In this document: positions 10,108 through 20,111 of the stretch, piece by piece
Position numbering within the stretch: the stretch's first letter is position 1
Layout: each line of letters opens with the position of its first letter
NCBI GenBank assembly: GCA_033675265.1
Contig: JAUJYZ010000746.1
Span: 207,925-271,924, forward strand
DNA from: Actinostola sp. cb2023
Taxonomy: Eukaryota; Cnidaria; Anthozoa; Actiniaria; Actinostolidae
Direction: 5' to 3'
DNA length: 64,000 nt
Notes under the pieces: model-generated
Told to the model about the DNA's origin: nothing
Seen by the model: only the letters and a program-made list of their open reading frames with translations
Database searches by the model: none
Position numbers and translations under genes: made by a program

Positions 10108-10716
10108 TACTCGGGCACTTCCAGAGGAAGCCCGAGTTATAAAATACGCTTTCTTTTTATTATTTGTTTATTGTTTTTGGTTGTACACAGAATGCGAAGT
10201 ATTTGTTCGTATCGAGTTTCAGGCCAAAATCCGAACTATTTGGTCGTATCGAGTTTCAAGATATTGCTCAGTCGAATGAAAGAAATACCCTCATCTCACA
10301 TACAAACACGCTGATCGTAGTAGATCCGATGGGCCCACACTAAGAGATGTCGTTGTTAAGTGTTCCGAATGATTTTCTAACGCATCGAAGGCAGCTGCGT
10401 GAGAAGTCTGCCATCGTCTGGATGTTAAAAGGACTAGAAATCCCGGGTTAAAATACGAAGTTCGGGGACGGATTTTGGAGTACTTTTACTTGACCGAACA
10501 TACGCTATTTGTATTTGTATGGATATATTTATGGTGCCAAATAAATTATGTCATTATCATTCATGATTCGCTGAGTTTGTGAAATCAGTACTGAAATTGC
10601 AAGGAAAGGATCTTCTACCTAGTCACGCAACGATCGCACTATAAGATATCTATATTTAGTTCAAATAGGCTCAATTTCAGTTAGAAGCCCGACTTCACGC
10701 TAGTGGAGCGTCTAGT
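10108..10716 (+). mobile_element. Helentron-like element B (609 bp, both ends)
   Basis: The left end ACTCGGGCACTTCCAGAGGA then GCCCGAGTTATAAAAT copies element A. The right end has GCCCGACT (10687..10694), a hairpin ACGCT-AGTGG-AGCGT and a terminal CTAGT. Internal text (CGTATCGAGTTTCA; GGGCCCACACTAAGAGATGT) is shared with A. This short copy shows the family's minimal unit. Confidence 0.6.
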
Positions 10717-11344
10717 TTATTTTTTATTTTTGGGTGTACACAAAATGCCAGGAATGTATGGTTGATTGGCTAGAAACGGGGGCGATGATATCCGAACTCC
10801 TAATGAAGTAATTATATGCTCAAACGGGTCAAAACGTTTTCGAGCGTATATCAAACTAAATCCGAAGTATTCGCCCTAGGGTCATCGTTAATAGAAGTGC
10901 TAACTCATCGTTCCACGACTACCGACTAGAAATGCTGTGTAGAAGCTCGTGCTGTATCGAGAGAGAAGCAGTACTACTAAGCAACAAGCACTGAAAATAG
11001 TGCTTTGTAAGCTTAAATATATCTGAAGCCGGCAGCTCGGATCTTTATGGCCGATAAAACGCGGGCTTTAAATACGTTCATTTCACATACAAACGCATAC
11101 GCCGATTCGTGTGGGCTCATGTATGTCGTTTCATTAACAAAAACAAACGCGCCTTCAATACGAAAAACGAAAAACGTTATCGGAACCATGTGACCATGAA
11201 TATGCAACCTCAACTGGACGTCCCAAGTACGTACTGCAGACGGACGATTCGGAGATCTTTATATATGCTCACCTACACACAGTCTCCCTCGTCACGCAAC
11301 TGTCATTGTCATAATGTCCGAGTGTACGCTCATTGAGCGTCTTG
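10717..11344 (+). mobile_element. Helentron-like element C, abutting B and lacking the left palindrome
   Basis: It begins directly after the 3' end of B with text matching B's interior (GGGTGTACACAAAATGCC versus GGTTGTACACAGAATGCG). It ends with TCCGAGT, a hairpin ACGCTC-ATT-GAGCGT and CTTG. The 40-bp left terminus is missing, so B and C form a head-to-tail dimer. CATACGCCGATTCGTGTGGG is shared with element A. Confidence 0.55.
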
Positions 11345-11525
11345 TTATTTAAGAAATAAAAAACGTTTTCCGTGTTTGCACAGGCTGATGCAAACCGAGG
11401 GGAAGTTTGCAGGGAGAACAGTCGAGACCGCAGGTCGAGGGTTTTCACCTGCTCTAAGAGTTCTTCCAAACTTTCCCGAGGTTTGCATAAGCCTATGCAA
11501 ACACGGAAAAACATTTTTTATTTCT
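11345..11525. mobile_element. foldback repeat
   Basis: AAATAAAAAACGTTTTCCGT followed by GTTTGCACAGGC returns inverted as GCCTATGCAAACACGGAAAA followed by a run of T and ATTTC. The CGTGTTTGCATAGCCTC text recurs near 12858, linking it to the TTATAAAATAAC element family next door. Confidence 0.6.
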
Positions 11526-12412
11526 TTTATAAAATAACTACAAGGTTATTTAGGAATATTATATTTATTATTCAAGTTTTATTCAGAAAATTGCAGAAGA
11601 ATGCTTGTTACACTTTGTTTTTGTATCCTGTGAACACGAAACACGAAGAAAAGTGAGAAAAGCTGAGCCGAATCACGATCAATGACGAAGAGTCGTCAAA
11701 CTTTCTGAAATATTTGACATCTTGATGAATGGAGCACGAAGTCAGGTAGCCAAATATCCACAGTTTTTGTCGTATTTTTGAATCTTTTCGTCGCTTTTCT
11801 CGACAAGAATGTATAAACGATGGACGTTTCTGAGACATTTCAAGATATGTTTTCTCTTTGACATATTTTACTAGAGATATGAATGTTCTGGCGAACCCGC
11901 CGTGTAGCTACAAGAATCGCTCTGTTTTCACTGTTTTGTGAGTATAAATACGGCTATCTTTTCTTGATATTTTCAGTCGTACACTTGAGAAAATATAAGA
12001 CTTATGTGTAGCTAAGTATAACTTACAAAATGGTTAGTATGTGATTGAGAAAACTGAGCCGTTATATTTAGTTTTCTTCGTTATTGTGGACAGAAATAAT
12101 TGGACGATTTGTCGAGTTTCGTGCCGGCCGAGTTTGAATGAACTTGAAGCTCGATTCTTGCAAAATTACTTAATTTTCGGTTTAAAATCATCAAAATCAC
12201 ATCTAGATAGAACTTGAACTTAACTAAACAAGAAAAACTGTAATTCTATGGCTTTTGTTTAGTAAATAAAACATGTTTGACAACAGAAAAAAATACATTT
12301 GTGGTCAGTTATTTTTACAATCAAATCCACTGCATCGCTTTTACATAGCCTCATATCAACATAGTAATTAACCAATCAGAGCGCGCGTTATATCTAAATT
12401 ATTTTATAAAAG
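11526..12412. mobile_element. TTATAAAATAAC-type TIR element, copy 1
   Basis: It starts with TTATAAAATAACTACAAGG and ends with ...GCGCGCGTTATATCTAAATT then ATTTTATAA. Its sequence is collinear, in reverse complement, with copy 3 (15316-15537 plus 20411-21241) over about 850 bp, and partly with copy 4 (33505-34065). No long ORF is present; all ORFs shown by the copies are short and not conserved. It is a non-autonomous family with at least four copies here. Confidence 0.7.
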
Positions 12413-12940
12413 CTATTGTTTTCTCTTAGACACTTTTCTCCGGCTGGAGAAAGAGGTAAAGTTGGACATTTTTCACACACGGCTCTATGGCCGTACTTGC
12501 AAGCTAGTAAATTTGTTGTTTGTAGCTACAAGCTAGAAACGCTTCGTTTAATGTGGAAATGGTATTGTTTATTAGCTCTACATTTCAACAAACGACTGAG
12601 TATGTGTTTGAGAAATCTCAGCAGTTAAGATATTTATTTTTTCTTCGTTATTGTTCACAAATTTGTGAAAGATATTGAAATTTTATTATTGACAAAACTT
12701 TTTAAAAACAGCAAAAACATAACAAGAAAAAATAACCAGAAAAAAAAAAAGATTCCATGGTCGTTGTTAAAAATGTATTTAGTAAATAAAATGATTTTTG
12801 ACAACAAACAAATGTCGTTAAAATTCACTGGATCGCTCTTTGACATGTCTTGGCCGAAAACCGTGTTTGCATAGCCTCATCAAACACGGCAAATCAGCCA
12901 ATCAGAAGCGAGCGTTATATAAAAGTTATCTGTTTTTCTT
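12413..12940. mobile_element. diverged fragment of the same TIR family, copy 2
   Basis: Lines such as AGTATGTGTTTGAGAAATCTCAGC and GGATCGCTCTTTGACATG parallel copy 1 at lower identity. It ends in GAGCGTTATATAAAAG next to AGCCAATCAGAAG, matching the family's CAATCAGAGCGCGCGTTATA terminus. It sits in tandem after copy 1. Confidence 0.5.
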
Positions 12941-13340
12941 TTAAGCTGAAATGTAGATTAAGTCGGTTTCTAGAGCATCGTACTTTGCTGAAGTCCGACA
13001 GTTCTGATCAATTCTGTCACCGGAAGTTAGAAAATATTGAGCATGCGCATATCTGACGACCTAGAATCTGGGTCTTCCGGTTTGTCTCTTACCAGAGCCT
13101 ACGATTTTTCGCTAGAAAGCTGAGAAGGGTCTGAGGACGAGAATGCGGAATGTCGCTGACAAAAAGATTCATGATATCCCAGAAAGCAGTTCGGTCGTGC
13201 GTTCGAAAACAACAGGGATCCTGAAATAGTCGAATTGAAAATCCCCTAATATATCAAGAAGAGAGATGGAAGTTTGCTGAGCAAGTGGCGTTTTGTTTCA
13301 CAATGATGTATTTTGGAAGAAAATCAAAATCAAATGTCGC
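12941..13340. other. unannotated 400 bp, possible promoter-like motifs
   Basis: No gene was established. The sequence holds CACCGGAAGT (ETS-like) and GCATGCGCATAT (NRF1-like) near 13018-13050. A minus-strand stretch near 13095-13135 has splice-like borders (CCTCAG and GTAAGAG) around 38 bases, which is too little to call. Confidence 0.3.
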
Positions 13341-13865
13341 CAGGAGCCCATAAGTAGGAGCCTCCATCTACCATACTGGGTTTGTGAGACGACCTGTGAC
13401 CGGATCAGGCTATTTTTAGAACACCTTTTCCCGCGAACTAATCATCAACCAATAGGAATCCCCCATGGGAATTAAACAGAGTCAATCAGCATCAATGAGG
13501 TAGATGATTTGTGTTTATTTGTGACATATGAACAAAATGGTGGACGAAGAAATTGGCGAAATTGAAGAAACTGAAAGTGAAGAGAGCGAATGTGATAGTT
13601 ACAGTGACTCTTTTGCAGAGTTTAGTACCTCATCGGAAAGTGACCAAGAGTCTTCAAGTTCATGTTCTGTTTCTCAAGGAACTAAAAAAACATCAATTAG
13701 TAAACCTACCAAGCCAAAAGCTAGAAACTCCGTAACAAAGCCGAAATCAAAAACCCCTGGTGTTAAAATTTCGCGGCAAAACTGGTGTTCTAAAAATAGT
13801 CTGATTCGGTCACAGGTCGTCTCACGAATACATCCCAGATGGAGGCTCCTACTTATGGGCTCCTG
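13341..13865. mobile_element. 525-bp TIR element with 7-bp target duplication
   Basis: The ends CAGGAGCCCATAAGTAGGAG... and ...CTCCTACTTATGGGCTCCTG are inverted over about 85 bp. ATGTCGC lies directly outside each end (13334..13340 and 13866..13872). A CA..TG terminus with a 7-8 bp duplication would suit the P superfamily among others; I cannot assign it from the ends alone. The interior carries an open frame for an acidic protein. Confidence 0.75.
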
Positions 13866-13866
13866 A
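13528..13866 (+). CDS. acidic Ser/Glu-rich ORF inside the 13341-13865 TIR element
   Basis: 112 codons from ATG. Residues 1-50 are strongly acidic and Ser-rich (EEIGEIEETESEESECDSYS). Residues 55-85 are Lys/Pro/Ser-rich and basic (KPTKPKARNSVTKPKSKTPG). The last ~30 residues are simply the right TIR in translation, and the stop lies at the element boundary. An acidic block followed by a basic block is common in N-terminal parts of transposases and nuclear proteins, but no catalytic or zinc-binding motif is seen. It may be a remnant first exon of the lost transposase or a chance frame. No family was recognised. Confidence 0.3.
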   Translation: MNKMVDEEIGEIEETESEESECDSYSDSFAEFSTSSESDQESSSSCSVSQGTKKTSISKPTKPKARNSVTKPKSKTPGVKISRQNWCSKNSLIRSQVVSRIHPRWRLLLMGS

Positions 13867-13910
13867 TGTCGCACATTGTCATGACGTCAAAAACGCGCAT
13901 TTTTGATTTC

Positions 13911-14055
13911 TATGAAAAACAAACTGCAAAACAAGCTCTTTTTCTAGTGTAATCGCTCTGAAAATGACCAAATCATGTTTATATAGGTATCAATAAGCCA
14001 GTAGGTGTATTTTTGAAGCAATTGCATAATATTTTAAAAATCATCAGAAAAGTCA
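13911..14055. repeat. 145-bp inverted-repeat arm (partner at 5208..5352)
   Basis: This is the reverse complement of 5208..5352 over its full length, running from TATGAAAAACAAACTGC to CATCAGAAAAGTCA. Confidence 0.85.
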
Positions 14056-14208
14056 CTTAGGCCGTTTTCATGGACAACCCTTCAATTATTCGTGTGTAGA
14101 TTTCGTCTTGTAGCAATAACACTTCTTTCTTTGCAGGAAACCTTAAAATTGATGTAGCTATGTTTAGTTAATTCCTTATGAATTAAAAAGTGGATTATAT
14201 GAACGTAC

Positions 14209-14523
14209 CTTTCTCCTTTTCGATGGTGTCTCGCGCTTACCCGTCAGTTCTAATTCAGCATTCTGTTGGCATTTGTTGCACCAGTGAGTTCCAGGACGAT
14301 ATCCGTCGACATTTTCACCGGCCTTATCTAATATGTTAAACATTCTTTTTGGGATAGGGTGGCGATGAAGCGTCTTGCTGTGACCCCATGTTGACGGACA
14401 AGAGCATCTATTTGTGTCGCTCCAAACTATTTTGTTTTTGTGGAACATACAAACTTTAGTTCCTAAATTGAGAAATACCTCCAGCACGAGCAAGAGTAAC
14501 ACCACAGATGTATAGCTGACCAT
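14209..14523 (-). CDS. candidate small secreted Cys-containing protein, partial exon
   Basis: From the ATG at 14523 the frame begins with a hydrophobic, signal-like segment (MVSYTSVVLLLLVLEVFLNL). A region with paired cysteines follows: C-M-F-H, then R-C-S-C-P, then W-C-N-K-C. Next comes a basic tail (KRETPSKRRK). A near-perfect donor AAG|GTACGT falls at 14209/14208, so the frame probably continues in an exon further left that I could not identify. Without splicing it runs to a stop at 14176. Alternative start: an upstream ATG at 14643 opens another signal-like segment (MATFYIPCFLLIIFLQAVFV) that could join this frame by removing a short intron (GTAAGG...TTTAG|GA, about 75 bases) in matching phase. 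No known family was recognised. Confidence 0.35.
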
Positions 14524-14842
14524 AACAGGTTTCCTTACTTCTTGTTCGAGGCGAGAAAAAGCATTTTGAATTGGTATTATTACCAACGAAGACGGCTTGT
14601 AAAAATATAATTAGCAGAAAACACGGGATGTAAAACGTAGCCATAATAAAACCTTTTTTTCGTGGAGTATAGTAAAAATTTCTCGAGTATAGTTCGGCAC
14701 AAACTGGAAATGATAAAAACGAAGCTTTCCTAAAAAAAGTAGCGCTAAGTTTCCACAACTTTTCTTAAGTTTTGCATATTTGTAAAATTTGTAGCCAGTA
14801 GCCGGGAAAACCTTTAGTTTTCGTCTTGTTTACCAAAGTGAC

Positions 14843-14867
14843 ATGACGTCACATTCGCGCATGCGCA
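14843..14867 (-). promoter_or_regulatory. CRE- and NRF1-like motifs, candidate promoter
   Basis: A perfect TGACGTCA (14843..14850) is followed by GCGCATGCGCA (14856..14866). Such motifs cluster at housekeeping-type metazoan promoters. They lie 200-340 bp upstream of the two possible starts of the minus-strand small-protein gene, which fits a promoter for it, though expression is unproven. Confidence 0.35.
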
Positions 14868-15125
14868 GACGTTTTTCAGCCGTGTCAACTTTATCCCACT
14901 TAAAATATTAAGGAACCTAAGTGTGACTTACGGCATAAATATCTATTTAATAGTTTTAAACTGCATGGAGATATTTCGGAAAATGTGATTTTCCATGAAT
15001 CGGGAAAAATATTTGTAAACCGAAAGCAAACGACCATGTACAGCAATCTTGCCTTGTTTACGTCGGATCAGTGATGATCTTTGGTCAAAGTAGAAGTAAA
15101 TGTATACAATGAAAAACCAAAACAA

Positions 15126-15315
15126 CTAGGTAATAAAATATTTGATTTGTGCGATATTTCGACTAGACAAACTAGTCTTCATCAGGTACAAATGGATAGT
15201 TTACATGGTTAATTTGTAATATATATATGGCAAAAGCGGAAATGACGAAATAAAAAGATATATAGTGTAAAGTTACAAGTGGGTGATAAAAGAGAGAGAA
15301 ATAAACTAAATACAT
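15126..15315 (-). mobile_element. Penelope-like element 1, 3' tail (separated by an insertion from its coding part)
   Basis: On the minus strand this reads ...CCTGATGAAGACTAGTTTGT then CTAGTCGAAATATCGC, the signature end of PLE pseudo-LTRs. The coding remnant of a PLE on the same strand ends at 21,242, just beyond a TIR element (15316-21241). Removing that insertion brings the tail next to the coding part in the right order and orientation. Confidence 0.5.
15145..15191 (-). ncRNA. hammerhead-ribozyme-like motif in the PLE tail
   Basis: Minus strand: CTGATGA (15185..15179), one extra A, stem II GACTAG/CTAGTC with a five-base loop (15177..15161), then GAAA (15160..15157). ATTTGT just before CTGATGA and ACAAAT (15150..15145) after GAAA can pair as stem I. 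PLEs are known to carry type I hammerheads in their terminal repeats. The spare base between CTGATGA and stem II and a very short stem III leave self-cleavage in doubt. Confidence 0.4.
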
Positions 15316-15539
15316 TTATAAAATAACATATATATAACGCGCGCTCTGATTGGCTTAAAAGCTATGTGATATAAGAGCACATAAACATGGTTTTGATGAC
15401 CTTGAACGACCTTGAAGCGATGCAGTGGATTTGATCGACCACAAAAGTATTTTTTTCTGTTGTCAAACATGTTTTATTTACTAAAAAAAAGCCATAGAAT
15501 TACAGTTTTTCTTGTTTAGTTAAGTTCAAGTTCTATGAT

Positions 15540-15878
15540 GATTTGGATATTGCACATAGGATACCTTCAAGAGCCAAGATCCGCCCTATCATAGTTAAAT
15601 TCAAGGCATATGAAGATAAATCCAATTTCTACGCGGCAAGGAGCAAGTTGAAGTATCTCAAAGTCAACGACCACGATTTTAATGGAGCCTCATCTATTTA
15701 CATTAATGAAAACCTAACTTCACTCCGCAAAAGTCTGTATGCTGATGTTAGAAAGCGGGCAAAGCAAAATAGATGGTTTGCTTCATGGACTTCGGACGGT
15801 AAGATACTAGTACGCAAGGAGAAGGGAGGAAAAATTTATCGTATCCGCAAGGAAGCAGATCTGGAGTTCCTTTATTAA
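15540..15878 (+). pseudogene. LINE ORF1, C-terminal remnant
   Basis: About 112 codons remain, beginning directly at the truncated 5' end of the LINE with no start codon of its own. AHRIPS...IRPIIVKFKAYEDK resembles the C-terminal part of L1-type ORF1 proteins, where an AHR-x-RPIIVKF core precedes a basic segment. Here the segment NLTSLRKSLYADVRKRAKQN follows, and the protein ends DLEFLY. In the family this protein is an RNA-binding chaperone that coats LINE RNA. The N-terminal coiled-coil half is lost. ORF2 starts 395 bases downstream. Confidence 0.65.
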
Positions 15879-16273
15879 TCTGCCAATCCGTAGGTATACG
15901 CCACTTTATGCCTCGAACTATCCTTTTTGATAAAGGTGAAAATAGACTGATTATCAATTTTATCTACTGGACAAGCAAGACGTTCAGTATTGAACTAGTA
16001 ACTTTTCGCTTTATCTCTGGCTTACTGCTATCGGTCGTTAAAATATTTTTGGTAAAGTATCATATTGTAGTTAGCTCTCACCCTTATGCAAAATTTAATT
16101 CTAGGGGTATCTAGGGAATACCTTAATATAAAGTACAGTTTCTGTGTCTTTTGCTATGTTTTTGATAATTAGTCCCTGTGGTGGGGTTCAATTAGTGTTT
16201 TATTGTTTAGATGTTACGCCTACTACTACCTACACGTATCTGCTTATGAGTAATTCAAAATTAGACTTTTGTA

Positions 16274-19200
16274 ATGGCTGAAGAAAAAGATAAGGATTTC
16301 GCTTTTGGTTTGCTTTCACTCAATGTCCGAGGCTTAAGAGAGTACAAAAAATGCCGGAAAATATTTAACTGGATCGTAAAACATGGCGGTCAATCAGGAG
16401 TTTCATTTTTACAAGAAACTCACAGTTCTATAGACATTGAATCGAAATGGAGGCAACGATTTAGAGGTAAGATAATGTTCTCGCATGGTAAAACAAATAG
16501 CAAAGGAGTAGCGATATTACTGGGAGAAAAATTAGAGTATACCATCATTAGCTCATCAGTAGATGAACAGGGGAGATTTATAATACTTTTGTGTGAAATA
16601 CAGGGCCTATCCACACTACTTATCAATTCTTATGCTCCAAATGACGAAAAAGGTCAGGTATGCTTATTAGAAAATATCTTCCAAAAAATAAGTGAGATTG
16701 ACTATCCATTAGAAACTTCGATAATATGGGGAGGAGATTTCAACTGTTTCTTTGATTTGGATTTAGAAACATCAGAAGGTAATCCTAAATTAAAAATTGG
16801 TGCAATAGAAAAAATTCAAGCAATTCAATTAGAACTTGATTTATGTGACATCTGGAGGGTACGGAACCCGGTCGCCAAGCGCTTTACGTGGAGGGGGAAT
16901 GCACAAGGTAAAGCTTCAAACAAAACCCAGACGCTATACCGGAGATTAGATTATTTCTTCATTTCCGATGAGTTACAATCCTTTGTAGATAATGCAGGCA
17001 TAATACCAGCACCGGCAACGGACCACTCAGCCATATTTATAAAAATTAAGAAGTTTCAAGAGGGAAAACGCGGACCGTCCTTTTGGAAACTTAATAACAC
17101 CTTACTGAATGATCCTAAGTATATTGAAGCTGTGAACAGTGGCATTATAAATTTACAGTCCGAATTCATAGAACAAGGCATAACAAGTGCACAAGCCAAA
17201 TGGGAATTAATCAAATATGAAGTGAGGAAAATATCTATAACCTTTTCAAAAAGCAAAGCGAAAAAATTCCGATTAGAGTATAAAGACCTCGAATCTAAAA
17301 TTATAAAAATAGAAGAAAGAAAAGACTGGGAAAAGAATGAAGAACTGTTAAACAAAGTAAACCAACTCAAACGTGAATTGGAGGAGCGTAGTAATTACAT
17401 CACAGAAGGAATAATCCTCAGATCAAGAACTATTTGGTATGAACAAGGGGAGAAAAATACAAAGTTTTTTTTGTCATTGGAAAAAAGAAATAAAGCAAAA
17501 TCTCACGTACGAAAGTTAATTGATGAATCCGACAAAGAAAAATTATAAAACCACAAACGATATTGGAAAAAATTGAACTGTTTTACTCTAATTTGTATTC
17601 ATCAAAAAGTGAAAAGTCAGAAAAAGAATGCCTGGAGTTCCTTAGGGAACTTGATACACCAAAACTGACTAATGAGGAGAATCAGAGTTGTGAAGGATAT
17701 CTAACTCTCAAGGAGTGCTATGACAGTTTACTGAAGATGGGTTCCTCAAAAGCCCCAGGAAATGATGGCTTAACAAAGGAGTTTTATGTAGCTTTTTGGC
17801 CAACTATAGGTAAGCTACTTGTAAATTGCCTCAATGAAGGCTTTGACCAGGGTAGTCTGTCAACAACACAAAAACAAGCAATTATAACACTTATTCAAAA
17901 ACCTGGTAAAGATGTAAGATTTTTAAACAATTGGCGACCTATTAGTCTCATAAACGTAGATGTTAAAATCTGCAGCAAGGCGATTTGTAATAGATTTATT
18001 AATTTTTTACCGAAGCTAATTCACCCAGATCAAGCAGCATATGTAAAAAAGGCAGGACTATAGAGGACCCAATCAGAGTTATTGCTGATCTTATGGAATA
18101 TTTAAGGAAGGAAAATAATTCGGCGTTATTATTTGCCGCAAATTTTGAAAAGGCGTTTGACAGTATAGAGCATAATTTTATTTTTGCAGTATTAAAGCAT
18201 TTTGGCTTTGGTGATCAGTTGATTAAGTGGATTGGTGTTATGCTCAAAGACACAAAAAGCTGTGTCGTAAACAACGGAACAGCAACAGGTTTTTTCGGAA
18301 TAAATAGAGGAACCAAACAGGGAGATCCAATATCGCCCTACCTCTTCATAATGGTAATCGAAATTATGGCAGTAATGATTCGTTCTGACAATAAGATCCA
18401 AGGAGTTACGTTAAATTCAAATGAAGGAAAAAAATTGGCTGTTTTTGCGGATGATTCCACATTTTTTCTTAGAGACAATAACTCATTAATCCATGTTTTA
18501 GATAACTTGGACCTTTTTCATAAATACTCATCTCTTCAAATAAATTTACAAAAATCGGAAATAGGTTGGATAGGGGTACAAAAAAACGCAGATAATCTAG
18601 GACACGGTACCATAAAAACGGTGAATTTTCATGAAAAAGGAATCAAGATATTGGGCATTTACGTCTCGCACAATGACGATTATCTTCAAATTCAAAATCT
18701 GGATCGGATTTTTGAAAATTTTAAGACGATCCTTTGCATCTGGAGAAGTAGAAGTCTTACAGCTTTTGGAAAGATTCAAGTGATTCGATCTCTAGCTCTT
18801 CCTAAGCTTCTGTACGTTTGTTCAAAAATATATGTTCCTACAACCTTTGTTAAGAAAGTAAAAACAGAATTATTAAGGTTTTTTTGGAATGGAAAAAAAG
18901 CCAAAGTAAAATATAGAACCATAATTGGAGAATATGATCAGGGAGGTCTCAAATTGCCGGATTTTGAGACTTTGATTATCACTCAACGGATTAAATGGGC
19001 CCAAAAATTTTTGGACGAAGGGAAAAATTATTGGAAGGTCATACCCCGTAAATACATAGAAGAAATAGGCGGTACATCATGTATCGATGAAAATTTTGAC
19101 TGCACAAAAATTCCCAAAAATATACCAAGGTTTTATGAGGACATTCTAAACGCTTGGGGATCGGTTAGTCAGTCGTTGATTAATGAGCCAGAGGATGTAT

Positions 19201-20111
19201 TAAGACAACCCTTATGGAATAATTCTTACATACGTATTAATATAGACTCTCGTAACATTTTAAGAATGGTAGATAAGGGCTTTTTAAGGGTTCACCATAT
19301 TTGGGAAAATAATTCAGGTTTTAACTGGGATTACGTTCATGCAAAAGGAAAGGAGAACAAGGATTTTTTGCTATGGATGGGTATTATACATGCCCTTCCA
19401 CAAAAATGGAAATCAATTCTGAAAGATAAGGAACTAAAAGTCTTTGATCTGCCAGGGGGGAAGTACATTCTCCTAGAAGGGAAACCTATAGGACTAGATA
19501 AAGTCAAATCAAAACAAATCTATTCGAAATTGATAAGTAGGAAATTCATGGCCCCTACAGCACAAAAAAGGTTAAGTGAAAAACTTTCAAGCCCGGACAT
19601 TGAGTGGAAGGAAGTCTATTCTCATATTTATAAAACTACTATAGATACTGGGTTGCGCTGGTTCCAGTATAAACTTTTAAATAACTGTCTCTATTTAAAT
19701 AAGCAGTTGTACAAATTTAAACTTATAGACTCTCCAAGATGTTCCTTTTGTTTTATTATCTTCCTTGAATCTGTAGAACACTTCTTTGTTAACTGTATAG
19801 AATCCAGGAATGTTTACCTTAGTATTAAGAACTGGTTGAGTAATTATGAGGTTATCTTGCCAGAACTAAACTTATCCAACATAATCCTCTGCTCAGGTAA
19901 TAGTAGCTTAGTAAATTTCATAATACTACTTTATAAAGTCCATCTATATAAAGCTAGATCACAAGAAAAACGTCCTCATTTTAAAGTATTTCAGAACTCA
20001 ATCAAACTATTTGAAAATATTGAATATAATATAGCAATAAGGAAATTTAAATTAGCTTCGCATCTTCAAAAATTCGAAAAATTAAAGAAAGCTATAGCCA
20101 CAGACTGTTAA
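16274..20111 (+). pseudogene. LINE ORF2: endonuclease + reverse transcriptase, two frameshifts
   Basis: Segment 1 (16274-17548, 424 codons) is the endonuclease. Recognisable residues include N17 in SLNVRGL, E48 in FLQETH, Y in NSYAPND, D/N in GGDFNCF, FTWRGN, RRLDYFF and the D/H of TDHSAIF. Segment 2 (about 17548-18063) carries the first RT motifs (SSKAPGNDG, NWRPISLIN). Segment 3 (about 18065-20111) holds FEKAFDSIEH (motif A), GTKQGDPISPYLF (motif B) and FADD (motif C). It ends with a Cys/His-type segment: FQYKLL, then CSFC, then EHFFVNC. Frame changes fall near 17535-17560 and in the A-rich GTAAAAAAGG at about 18045-18055, each equivalent to one missing base. Catalytic residues are otherwise intact, so the copy is young but dead. 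Confidence 0.85.
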
